DNA of 64,000 bases. It comes from Lentisphaerae bacterium WC36. Lineage in GTDB: Bacteria > Verrucomicrobiota > Lentisphaeria > Victivallales > SZUA-371. Shown in pieces: positions 25,753-33,678 of the stretch. The stretch spans positions 248,001 to 312,000 of the forward strand of contig CP085689.1 in the NCBI GenBank assembly GCA_020683205.1, read 5' to 3'. The position numbers and the translations under genes are program-made. The notes under the pieces are model-generated. The model did no database searches and was not told the origin of the DNA. It saw only the letters and a list, made by a program, of their open reading frames with translations. Position 1 is the first letter of the stretch; each line of letters opens with the position of its first letter.

Positions 25753-27810
25753 ATGAAATATCCAAAAAATTGTCCTCACTGTCATGTTGGCTTTGCTTCA
25801 GATTTTTGGGAAAATATTGCTCGTCAAGCTCATGATCAAATGGTTGGTTGCCCACATTGTGGTTCATCATTAAATGTACTTTTTGATGGCTGTCAGAATA
25901 TTTTTGTGACATCACAGTTTCTACAAATAACCTTGACACCATGTGATGAACAATTTGCCCCACAGGAAACTCAGGCTGTAAAAATTCAAAATACTTTTAT
26001 TAAGCACCTTTTTGTCCGTCAATTTGCATATGGTTTTGAGGGAATTGTAAAATTCTTTTTACCAATGAGATTTTTATCAACGAAGATTTTTGAATTCGTA
26101 GCTGAACGTAATCCAATAATTATTGAAATCGCCTTTGTTCAACAAAAATCAGGTGATGAAACAGCCAAAGTTAATTTTGCTTTAAAAGGAATGATTGAGG
26201 CTTGTGGTGACACCCATATTACGCAAAGTATTGATGATATCGCAACTGTGTTAATGCCAAATCAAAAGGATGCTACTGTTTTAAGTGCTTTGAGTCATTT
26301 TGAATTTAGGTTTGTTGATATGTTTAAATATTTTTTTAGCAAACATCGTCCGTTCATGCTCTATATGAAAAGTAGTTATTCTGACATGTTAAAGGAGCAA
26401 GTTGCTGAATGTAATGCTACTAGTTATGTTGACATAACTATTGATGATAGCTTCAAAGCTTTAACTTCAGAGAAACCTTTTATTGCAACGGCATTTCAAG
26501 AGTTTGATGAAGGTGATTCGCTTTATGATTTTTGGATTCACATTATTCGCGCTTATCAGGGGTATTTAATGCTTATGCCTGATGGAACATACCAAATTGG
26601 ACCTCAAAAGCAGCTATTTGCTGCACAAAACCCAGATATTGATAAATATGACAAAGCTTTTATCAAGAAAATAATAATGCGTCACGTAAATCGTTATAAC
26701 ACCTCACTTGATGTTTTAAATGGTATTTATAAAGATGCGGCTAGTCAAAGTGTTGCTAGTAATAATAGCGAACAGAGTACGGCATTGTTTACGACTTCTC
26801 ATGTAACAACGCATAACTTTGTATCAATCTTTGATCGTGACAGCGAATTTTTCGGTACTCAATTTATGTGTGATTTTTCTTTAGAACGTTTTACAGATAT
26901 TGAGTTTAATGGTTTACCATATACAATTGATTTGTATCCACATAATCAAATTGATTTTACCGCAACAAATTGGCTTGGGTATCTGGGAGAAGAAGATTTT
27001 AAAGTAAATTGTGTCTGCGTTGAGGTTTTATTCACAAATTTGAGCGAAGAGCGTTTTGTATTAGATTTACGCGATTCAAAAGATTTAACTGATGATAAGG
27101 TGCTTAAGCTTTTAGCCCCTCAAACAGATCCAAGTGAAGCTGGAATTAGACCATTTTTGGCATGTCGTGCAAAATTTATTTGTGAAAATGATGACAGCTT
27201 GGCAGCTCATTTACCACGTTATATTCCTCCAAAATTCCCAATAAAATTACAGGGAGTAATTGTTGTTCCTGATGATGTGGGATCGAAATATGACAATAAA
27301 GTTCCGTACATGGTTTTTGATGGTGAATCAACCGATGCAGGTACTCCTGATACGGACACTAAATCTAGCGAAGAAAAAACTTATGCTTTAAATAATTTAC
27401 CAGAACATTTTTTGGCATATCATGTTAATTTACCTATTTATAAAATTGCTGGAGCCAAACAAGATGTTGTTGTTGCTGCAAAATATCATCCAAATTTAAA
27501 TACTGATCAGGTTTTCATGCCTTATGTCAATCAACAAGCTGTTGAAGTTGATGTGTTTCAGGAGTATGCTGCTATTACTAATGCTTTGCCTTGTTATAGC
27601 GACAATCAATACCTTGATAAGAGTAAACAAGTTAATGCTATTACTCTTGGTGCCGAAAAGCAGTGTTTGATTTCTTTTTCAGATGAGAGTAGTGACGAAA
27701 TTTTACTTGTTAAAAAAACTGAAAAAGATTCTTCAACTGTTAAGACATTGACTATGAATAACGATGGAATTACGTTAAGCTTTGGTGATGATAGTGGTGG
27801 GGGAGGTTAA
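25753..27810 (+). CDS. Zinc-ribbon VgrG/gp27-like hub candidate
   Basis: A 685-residue protein. It begins with a zinc ribbon, C7-P-H-C10 and C33-P-H-C36, joined to a region whose 'FVRQFAYGFEGIVKFFLP' resembles the start of the gp27-like hub of VgrG proteins. Later parts ('FEFRFVDMFKYFF', 'SLYDFWIHIIRAYQGYLMLMPDGTYQIGP', 'HNFVSIFDRDSEFFGTQF', 'NGLPYTIDLYPHNQIDF') would fit the VgrG hub barrel plan. A C-terminal part 'AITLGAEKQCLISFSD' followed by a Gly tail fits a baseplate/spike adaptor. The beta-helix is encoded by the separate upstream gene. The role is inferred mainly from context. A strong ribosome-binding site (AAGGAGG) precedes it. Confidence 0.5.
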   Translation: MKYPKNCPHCHVGFASDFWENIARQAHDQMVGCPHCGSSLNVLFDGCQNIFVTSQFLQITLTPCDEQFAPQETQAVKIQNTFIKHLFVRQFAYGFEGIVKFFLPMRFLSTKIFEFVAERNPIIIEIAFVQQKSGDETAKVNFALKGMIEACGDTHITQSIDDIATVLMPNQKDATVLSALSHFEFRFVDMFKYFFSKHRPFMLYMKSSYSDMLKEQVAECNATSYVDITIDDSFKALTSEKPFIATAFQEFDEGDSLYDFWIHIIRAYQGYLMLMPDGTYQIGPQKQLFAAQNPDIDKYDKAFIKKIIMRHVNRYNTSLDVLNGIYKDAASQSVASNNSEQSTALFTTSHVTTHNFVSIFDRDSEFFGTQFMCDFSLERFTDIEFNGLPYTIDLYPHNQIDFTATNWLGYLGEEDFKVNCVCVEVLFTNLSEERFVLDLRDSKDLTDDKVLKLLAPQTDPSEAGIRPFLACRAKFICENDDSLAAHLPRYIPPKFPIKLQGVIVVPDDVGSKYDNKVPYMVFDGESTDAGTPDTDTKSSEEKTYALNNLPEHFLAYHVNLPIYKIAGAKQDVVVAAKYHPNLNTDQVFMPYVNQQAVEVDVFQEYAAITNALPCYSDNQYLDKSKQVNAITLGAEKQCLISFSDESSDEILLVKKTEKDSSTVKTLTMNNDGITLSFGDDSGGGG

Positions 27811-27840
27811 TATATAATCTGAATATTCTATTAAACAATT

Positions 27841-27880
27841 AAAAAGAGTACTTCATATTCATCACGAAGTACTCTTTGGA
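27841..27880 (-). terminator. Terminator of the small - strand gene, facing the T6SS end
   Basis: A perfect 12-bp stem (27843-27854 with 27866-27877) around an 11-base loop. On the - strand it is followed by five Ts, so it best ends the small - strand gene at 27904-28080. It also lies 32 bp after the last T6SS gene and may block convergent read-through. Confidence 0.65.
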
Positions 27881-27903
27881 AAGTTAAATTATTTAACTAA
27901 TCT

Positions 27904-28080
27904 TCAACTTGCTAGTTGACCTTCCTTTACAATTTGACAATTACTGTCGGCAAACTCACCATCTTTTGGCATGAAATTTAATTGTTCACTAATAAAGTTG
28001 AAGTCACTTGCTTTCGCAATATCACGATCTGTCAACTCTTTTACAAAAGATAGTATTAGCGCTTTTACTTCATTAGTCAT
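27904..28080 (-). CDS. Small 58-residue protein of unknown function
   Basis: A short ORF below common length cut-offs: MTNEVKALILSF at the start, EGQLAS and UGA at the end. A strong purine-rich ribosome-binding site (GAGAGAGGAAG) lies about 5 bases before the ATG, and a terminator follows at the right distance. The first half is a likely amphipathic helix and the rest is polar with one Cys. It has no signal peptide. It converges on the end of the T6SS cluster, so a role as regulator, adaptor or immunity protein is possible but unsupported. Confidence 0.55.
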   Translation of the reverse strand: MTNEVKALILSFVKELTDRDIAKASDFNFISEQLNFMPKDGEFADSNCQIVKEGQLAS

Positions 28081-28309
28081 TTTTGCTTCCTCTCTCTACG
28101 AATAAAATTAACTAACTTCTTGATTTATAATTGTGTTACAAATCAAATAAACGTTGTGCACTAACACAACACTACTAAAAAATAGGACATTTTAAGAAGG
28201 CTTTTTCAAATAAAAGGAAATTCCTAAAACATTAACCTATTATACAGGTAAATTGCTTACGATTCAAGTATTAAAGTATAAAAAAGTTAAGAAAGTTGTC
28301 TAAACGCAG

Positions 28310-28340
28310 AAAAAGAGGGTGCAAAATGCACCCAAAAAAG
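28310..28340 (-). terminator. Hairpin with - strand T-run, no assigned gene
   Basis: A perfect 7-bp GC-rich stem (28317-28323 with 28327-28333) around AAA. On the - strand it is followed by TCTTTTT. No ORF lies upstream of it on that strand, so it may end a small untranslated - strand RNA. Apart from this hairpin I see nothing in 28081-28475. Confidence 0.5.
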
Positions 28341-28475
28341 ATCAACTAAAAAAAATGATGAGTATTTAAATTTAAAAAAAAGACAAAATTTAGCTGGAAT
28401 GTATAATTTTATGAAAAAAATACTCATAAATTTTTACTTTGTTTTTAAAATTAAATCAATTTAAATAAAAAGCGA

Positions 28476-28529
28476 AATTAGGAAAAATAAACCAAATATC
28501 GTTTTCTATGGTTTATTATAAACCTAATT
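28476..28529. promoter_or_regulatory. Nested inverted repeats upstream of the HTH regulator
   Basis: An outer 7-bp repeat (28476-28482 with 28523-28529) encloses a 9-bp repeat (28486-28494 with 28509-28517). It lies 170 bp before the HTH gene and could be an operator for autoregulation or a structured RNA. Confidence 0.4.
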
Positions 28530-28699
28530 GATTAATAATGCAAGGATAAATTTAAATTTTTTTCAAATTTTTTTCATTTATAGCATATCAATTAATTAAA
28601 TTGGTTGAATTTTTGTTAGATTCCATTAAATTTAATAGCACAAAGTAATTTAGAAAAAGTAAATAAAAAGCATTTTGTTAATTATAAAAAGGAAAAAAT

Positions 28700-29077
28700 A
28701 TGGAATTCGGCGAATATTTAAAATTTGCAATAAAATCTGCTAAGCTGACTAATCGCAAGTTTGCTGAAAAATATGGAGTTTCCGCGGCATATATTTCTAA
28801 TATTGTTAAAGGAAAGCGTTTGCCTTCCCAAGAGGCTTTTGGTCGTATGATCGCTATTTTAGAGCCTTTGATTACAAAAGATGTTTATTTTCAGCTAACA
28901 GAACACTTTGCCAAAGAAAAATTAGGGATTAATTTTGATATTTTATTGCCAGCTCAGGGCGATAAGTTTCAAAAAGAAAATGAAATTTTGAAAAAAATTA
29001 GTAGTTTAAGTGACAACCAACGAAAAGTTGTTTGTGAACTCGTGGATGAATTTTCTAAACTTAATCGTCAAAAATAA
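28700..29077 (+). CDS. XRE/Cro-type HTH regulator
   Basis: A 125-residue protein with an N-terminal helix-turn-helix (about residues 4-55): 'FGEYLKFAIKSAKLTNRKFA', then 'GVSAAYISNIVKGKRLPS', the typical lambda-repressor-like fold. The C-terminal half is helical ('ISSLSDNQRKVVCELVDEFSKL') and may dimerise. AAGGAA precedes the ATG. The nested inverted repeats upstream are a possible binding site. It is the first + strand gene after the T6SS cluster, so it may control it, but no direct evidence is present. Confidence 0.82.
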   Translation: MEFGEYLKFAIKSAKLTNRKFAEKYGVSAAYISNIVKGKRLPSQEAFGRMIAILEPLITKDVYFQLTEHFAKEKLGINFDILLPAQGDKFQKENEILKKISSLSDNQRKVVCELVDEFSKLNRQK

Positions 29078-29241
29078 AAAAATTTAAGTAAATTTTTTTA
29101 TAAATTATAAAAAACTATTAAAAATTAGTTAAAAATATTGTTATAATATTGCTTTTTTTGCAGCGAGATACTATGTTCATTAAATGAAAACTAGGCGAAA
29201 AATATAATTTAGTGAAAATAAACTGCATAGGAATTGAAATT

Positions 29242-29451
29242 ATGACAACAAAAAGTGAGACTAATTTTAATCGGTTAAAGAAAACTGTCTTAGCGGCAAA
29301 TTTTGTTAAAAAACATAATGGCTCGTGGGATCATAATCAATGGTTAGAGTTCTGCGAAACATTAAAAAGTAAAAAATATACACCGATTGATTTTGATCAA
29401 GTGGGTTTACTTCTTGAAGAGAAAAAAGCGAATTATTTCGCTAATCAATAA
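29242..29451 (+). CDS. Small protein of unknown function
   Basis: A 69-residue protein starting MTTKSETNFNRLKK. I do not recognise a family. It contains 'NGSWDHNQWLEFCETLKSKK', a Trp/His-rich middle, and ends with a charged helix. I chose the ATG at 29242 because AGGA lies 9 bases upstream; a GTG start at 29212 would add 10 residues. A TATAAT box lies at 29142-29147, and a good terminator follows the stop. Confidence 0.6.
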   Translation: MTTKSETNFNRLKKTVLAANFVKKHNGSWDHNQWLEFCETLKSKKYTPIDFDQVGLLLEEKKANYFANQ

Positions 29452-29477
29452 TAAGCGAAAAATTTTGAAAATAAAAT

Positions 29478-29516
29478 CGTCACTCGTCATAATATTTGAC
29501 AGGTGACGCTTTTTTA
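29478..29516 (+). terminator. Rho-independent terminator, probably bidirectional
   Basis: Bases 29478-29483 pair with 29503-29508, and an inner GTCA/TGAC stem extends the hairpin. CTTTTTTATTTT follows on the + strand, and an A-rich flank on the other side would give Ts for the converging DUF1343 gene. Confidence 0.75.
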
Positions 29517-29538
29517 TTTTGCTCATATTAAATAAATA

Positions 29539-30777
29539 TTACTTATAAAGTAAATATTTTGCTCTTTTACGCTTGAATTCATTTAGTTTAGGAGTCCATG
29601 CGTTAACGATTTGCTGGTAGTTGTAGCCTTTTTGAATCATGTAACGCACTGAGCTAGTTCCCATTGCTTTGTCAAACTTGGGAAACTTTTTTGGTAACCA
29701 TTTAAATTTTGTTGGGTAATATTTTTGTAGGTAGCACATGATCGCAACTTCAGTGGTTGTTGGCATAAATTTTGAGCTGTCTGTTACATGAATCTGTACT
29801 CCTTGAATATTTTGTCCTTTAAAGGCTGCATAGTATGGCTTGTAATGTATTGGACGAAACCTTACTCCTGGTAAGCGTAAAATATTCAATGAATACGCCA
29901 TATGGTTTGGATCAATCCATGGATTTGCAACACACTGAAATGGTAAAGTGTAACCAATTCCTGTGCTAACTTGACCTGTTTCACCTAGAATTCCAGTTGC
30001 CGCAAAAGTAATTGCTGAATCAACGGATGGAATATGAGGAGAGGTTGGAACCCAAGGTAATTTGGTGTTTTCCCAACTCATTGAACGTTTGTAGTCACCC
30101 ATCTTAATAACGTATAGTTTACAATCTAAGCCTTCTTCACCTTTTAAATAGCGCGCTAATTCGCCAACTGTCATTCCGTATACACGAGGAATGGGATATA
30201 AGCCAATGAAAGAAAGATGCTTTTTCTCACTAACTGGACCGTCAACTATATTGGCTAGTGGGTTTGGTACATCTAAAACAATGATTGTTTTGCCATATTT
30301 TTTTGCTGCCTTCATGCATTCAGCTAAATGCCAAATATAAGTGTAGGCACGGCTACCCACATCTTGAATTGAATAAATTAAAACATCAACTTTGCTAAGA
30401 GCTTGAGGGGATGGCTGTTTGACAGGCCCATTATACATTGAATAAACAGGCAAACCTGTTGCTTTATCAAATGATTTAGGAAATAGTTTGCCAGCTTCAA
30501 TATTTCCTCTGATGCCATGCTCGGGAGCAAATAATGCTACCAAATTGACATTTGGGTTAGCTTTTAGTAAGTCGACTGTAGCTAATAAATTTGAATTAAC
30601 ACCAGTTGGGTTTGTAATTAAGCCTACACGTTTTCCTTTAACTAAATTAGTTGCGTTGTTAAGAAAAATGCTTAGACTTGAACGGAATCCAAAAGCGTTT
30701 GCAGTCAAAATAGTTAAACAAATGCAGAAAAGAAATTTTTTCATAAAATTTAGTTTTTTTGTGCTATAAATTGTCAT
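29539..30777 (-). CDS. DUF1343 (NamZ-like exo-beta-N-acetylmuramidase) secreted protein
   Basis: A 412-residue protein of the DUF1343 family. Characterised NamZ members remove terminal N-acetylmuramic acid from peptidoglycan fragments. Conserved pieces are 'GKRVGLITNPTGVN', 'LFAPEHGIRG', 'DVLIYSIQDVGSRAYTYIWHL', 'VLDVPNPL' and 'LPWVPTSPHIP'. A signal peptide follows (KKFLFCICLTILTANAFG). The first ATG (30777) has AAGGGAA at good distance, giving an 11-residue extension before the signal peptide; the ATG at 30744 is an alternative without a ribosome-binding site. A role in cell-wall recycling or in digesting other bacteria's walls is inferred. Confidence 0.9.
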   Translation of the reverse strand: MTIYSTKKLNFMKKFLFCICLTILTANAFGFRSSLSIFLNNATNLVKGKRVGLITNPTGVNSNLLATVDLLKANPNVNLVALFAPEHGIRGNIEAGKLFPKSFDKATGLPVYSMYNGPVKQPSPQALSKVDVLIYSIQDVGSRAYTYIWHLAECMKAAKKYGKTIIVLDVPNPLANIVDGPVSEKKHLSFIGLYPIPRVYGMTVGELARYLKGEEGLDCKLYVIKMGDYKRSMSWENTKLPWVPTSPHIPSVDSAITFAATGILGETGQVSTGIGYTLPFQCVANPWIDPNHMAYSLNILRLPGVRFRPIHYKPYYAAFKGQNIQGVQIHVTDSSKFMPTTTEVAIMCYLQKYYPTKFKWLPKKFPKFDKAMGTSSVRYMIQKGYNYQQIVNAWTPKLNEFKRKRAKYLLYK

Positions 30778-30883
30778 TATTGTTCCCTTTTTACTATAAA
30801 TTTTGAAGTTTTCTATTAAAAAATATCTTCTCTACTTGAATTTTTCCAATGAAAGTGCTATTTTTAAGCTCTTTTTTATTGGA

Positions 30884-30946
30884 TACAATAAATAAAGACC
30901 TCTTTCAGGTCCTATGAAATTATAAAAATAGAGCGACACCTGAAAG
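30884..30946 (+). promoter_or_regulatory. rpsD promoter -10 and leader inverted repeat
   Basis: TACAAT (30884-30889) is a plausible -10 box with a weak -35. Just after it, 30902-30910 and 30938-30946 form a perfect 9-bp inverted repeat with a 27-base loop. S4 commonly represses translation through a structured mRNA leader; whether this is that site is inference. Confidence 0.35.
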
Positions 30947-31015
30947 TTGATGTTGTTAAATTTGGCTGAGCCAAATAAAAATTATTAATAAAATTTTAAC
31001 AGGAGATAGGTTAAT

Positions 31016-31621
31016 ATGGCTATCAAAGTTCGCGCTAAACACAAATTTTGTCGTCGTGTCGGAGAGTGTATCTGGGATGATCCAAAGTGTCCAAGCGTAA
31101 AGCGTCCTTACAAAGCAGGACCACATGGTAAAACAGGTCGTAGAGGTAAACTTTCTACATACGGTGAATTACTTTTAGAGAAACAAAAATTACGTTTCCA
31201 CTATGCAATTAGTGAAAAACAATTACGTATTGCTTATGCAAAAGCGAAACAGGGTCATGGTCAAGCTTTCGAAAAGTTATTCCGTACTTTAGAATTACGT
31301 TTAGATGCAGTAGTATTCCGTAGTGGTTTAGCTCCAAGTATTTTTGCTGCTAAACAAGCAGTAAACCATGGACATATTTTAGTTGATGGTAAAAAAGTAG
31401 ACCGTAACTCTTACCGCGTTAAAGCTGGTCAAGTTGTTGCTTTAAACACTGCAAAAAGCGAATCTTTAACAGATTTAGCAAAAAACAGTAACAAAACAAT
31501 CCCTGCTTATTTAGAAGTGGATCGTGATGCTTGTAAATGTACAGTTGTACGTGAGCCAGAAGTGGAAGAAATTCCAGTGAAAGCTAACATCATGAGTGTG
31601 ATTGAGTACTACGCTAGATAA
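31016..31621 (+). CDS. rpsD: 30S ribosomal protein S4
   Basis: A 201-residue primary 16S rRNA-binding protein of the small subunit. It has the N-terminal arm with four cysteine-region residues ('FCRRVGECIWDDPKC', a possible zinc site seen in some S4), 'KRPYKAGPHGKTGRRGK' and the S4 RNA-binding domain ('LELRLDAVVFRSGLAPSIFA' through 'AVNHGHILVDGKKVDRNSYRVKAGQVV'). AGGAGA precedes the ATG. It stands alone with its own leader and terminator rather than in a ribosomal operon, as is common outside Proteobacteria. Confidence 0.97.
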   Translation: MAIKVRAKHKFCRRVGECIWDDPKCPSVKRPYKAGPHGKTGRRGKLSTYGELLLEKQKLRFHYAISEKQLRIAYAKAKQGHGQAFEKLFRTLELRLDAVVFRSGLAPSIFAAKQAVNHGHILVDGKKVDRNSYRVKAGQVVALNTAKSESLTDLAKNSNKTIPAYLEVDRDACKCTVVREPEVEEIPVKANIMSVIEYYAR

Positions 31622-31648
31622 TCTGTAAAGGTTATTTTTTTAAGTATA

Positions 31649-31686
31649 AACGCAATGAATTTTATTCATTGCGTTTTTTTTTTTTT
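31649..31686 (+). terminator. Strong terminator of rpsD
   Basis: A perfect 12-bp stem (31649-31660 with 31664-31675) around TTT is followed by a run of more than ten Ts. Confidence 0.92.
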
Positions 31687-31710
31687 TAAATTAATGGTAA
31701 CAAATTTTTG

Positions 31711-31739
31711 TTGAAAAAAAAAGAGCTACAATGTACAAT
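31711..31739 (+). promoter_or_regulatory. Sigma70-like promoter of the Sel1-repeat gene
   Basis: TTGAAA (31711-31716) and TACAAT (31734-31739) are 17 bp apart, 41 bp before the start codon. Confidence 0.55.
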
Positions 31740-31780
31740 GTAATAAAAGAAGACATTAAAAATTGTAAAGGAGTATGAAA

Positions 31781-33649
31781 ATGTTAAAACAAAGATTTTT
31801 TGCGCTAATTTTAGCAGCTATTACTACAACAATGCTTGGTATTACCTATGTAAACGCTGAAGAATTAACTCCACAACAGCTTAGAGAAAAACAGCGCATC
31901 CAAGAAGAACGTGAATTTATTGCCAGTTTAGTGAGTAAAACAGTAATAACTCTATCGCAAGAAGAACAGCAAATTTTTAATTATCACAAGAAATTTTTGG
32001 ATAGTAAAACTTTGGTCGAAGAGGGTGATTTTAGAGCTATGTTGCCGTTGGCATTGTGTTATGAATATGGTTTAGGTACTGAAAGAGATATTTCCAAAGC
32101 AGTTGAATTATATTTAGCAATGCAACGACGTGTTGAAAGTGATAAAATAACAACTAAAGGACTTCTGCAGTTAGCTAAAATTTATCTTGAGCCAAACCAA
32201 CAATTTAATAATCTAGAAAAGGCTGTTTATATTACAGGAGAGGCCATTACCTATGGAAATAAAGACGCATATGCATTGTTAGCAGAATTGACTCTTCGCG
32301 GTTTAGGAGTTAATAAAGATGTAGACAAAGCATTGAGATATCTAGAAGCTGGAGTAAAAGTAAATAGTGGGGCATGTTACTATAAGCTAGGTAAGATTGC
32401 TGGAATGGGATTATATAATCAAGTTAAAGATAGTAAAAAAGAACTTGAATACTATCAGAAAGGTGCAGAATTAGATGACCCAGGGGCGTTGGTTGCGTTA
32501 GCAAAATATTATTATGGTCTTAAAAGCGTGGTGGTTAATGATGAATTGGTTATCAAACCAGATTTTGGACGAGCTTCGGAGTTATTGCAAAAGGCGATTC
32601 GTTATAATGTTTACAAATACGATGAATTGGTAAAAATTTATGACGTTGTTACAGATGAAGAGTTGCGCAGTTTAATTACTACAGCATATTTTTTGCAGCA
32701 ACTGGTAAAACTTGACCCTGATAACCAATATGCGATTATGGAATTAGCTAAGTGTTATTTTAGAGGATATGGAGTAAAAAAAGACTTTCAAACAGGTGCA
32801 AGGTTGCTTGAAATTTTAGTAACACGCGACTTTGTTCCAGCTGAAGTTTTTTTAGCTCATGCTTATGGACGCGGGATGCAATATCTTAAAAATGCGGATT
32901 ATGACGTCGCAGGTGTAAAAAATGAATATTTGAACCCAAAACGTGCTTTTGAGATTTATCATCGACTTGCTGATGAACATAATCTGTGCAATTTTGAGTT
33001 AGCAAGGTTTTATTTAACTGGAGTTGGCGGGGTGAAAATGGATGAAGAACGGGGATTAAAATATATTGATAAAGCATTGCAGCATCATGAAAAATCAGCA
33101 GAAATTTTCCGTTTCTTGAGTGCTTATTACGGGTTGCCACAGTATTATGCAACTGATGAAAGAAGTGAGCAAGGTAAGTCTACTGGGAAAATGGCAAATC
33201 GTTCAATAGCTATTGTTGACAAATATTTAAAAAGAATCAAAGTAGATTCGAATGCTTCTAAATTTTTGGCAAATGTTTACTACTATGGGGCAGGGGTTAA
33301 AAAGAATCCTCAACGTTTCTTGTTTACCTTGAACGTTGCATTTATGAAAGGTGATCAAGCGTCAGGCATGGCATTAATAAGCGCTTACTTAAAAGGTATT
33401 GGAGCAAAAGTTAATAGCAGAGTTGCGATGATTAAAGCTAAAGAGTATTTAGACCGTCCAATGCATAGTAGTAATGAAATTATCGAAATTATTGAACTTT
33501 TTGCAAAGCATGGTGAAGAAAAAATGGTCGATATGATTGCTTTTATTACTGCTAAGGCTGCTGCAAAAGAGATGTATTTTGATGAGGCATTAAAATACTG
33601 CGCAACCAAGGGGTATGCTAGAAAATATAAAGTTATTAAAAAGAAATAA
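31781..33649 (+). CDS. Secreted Sel1-like repeat protein
   Basis: A 622-residue protein with a signal peptide (MLKQRFFALILAAITTTMLG, cleaved near VNA-EE). Sel1-like repeats of about 36 residues run through it: 'LALCYEYGLGTERDISKAVEL', 'LLAELTLRGLGVNKDVDKAL', 'LAKCYFRGYGVKKDFQTGA' and 'ANVYYYGAGVKKNPQRF'. Sel1 repeats are TPR-like solenoids that bind proteins. A periplasmic or surface scaffold role is likely, and the partner is unknown. I chose the ATG at 31781, 7 bases after AAAGGAG; an ATG two codons earlier is too close to that site. Confidence 0.82.
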   Translation: MLKQRFFALILAAITTTMLGITYVNAEELTPQQLREKQRIQEEREFIASLVSKTVITLSQEEQQIFNYHKKFLDSKTLVEEGDFRAMLPLALCYEYGLGTERDISKAVELYLAMQRRVESDKITTKGLLQLAKIYLEPNQQFNNLEKAVYITGEAITYGNKDAYALLAELTLRGLGVNKDVDKALRYLEAGVKVNSGACYYKLGKIAGMGLYNQVKDSKKELEYYQKGAELDDPGALVALAKYYYGLKSVVVNDELVIKPDFGRASELLQKAIRYNVYKYDELVKIYDVVTDEELRSLITTAYFLQQLVKLDPDNQYAIMELAKCYFRGYGVKKDFQTGARLLEILVTRDFVPAEVFLAHAYGRGMQYLKNADYDVAGVKNEYLNPKRAFEIYHRLADEHNLCNFELARFYLTGVGGVKMDEERGLKYIDKALQHHEKSAEIFRFLSAYYGLPQYYATDERSEQGKSTGKMANRSIAIVDKYLKRIKVDSNASKFLANVYYYGAGVKKNPQRFLFTLNVAFMKGDQASGMALISAYLKGIGAKVNSRVAMIKAKEYLDRPMHSSNEIIEIIELFAKHGEEKMVDMIAFITAKAAAKEMYFDEALKYCATKGYARKYKVIKKK

Positions 33650-33678
33650 TCAAGGTTAATTAAGTTATCAGTCAAATT

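Noticed and set aside
8143-27810. An extracellular contractile injection system or prophage tail instead of a T6SS.
   Set aside because: TssL and TssM membrane-complex proteins and a lipoprotein are present, and there are no tape-measure, tail-fibre, terminase or AAA-plus phage genes.
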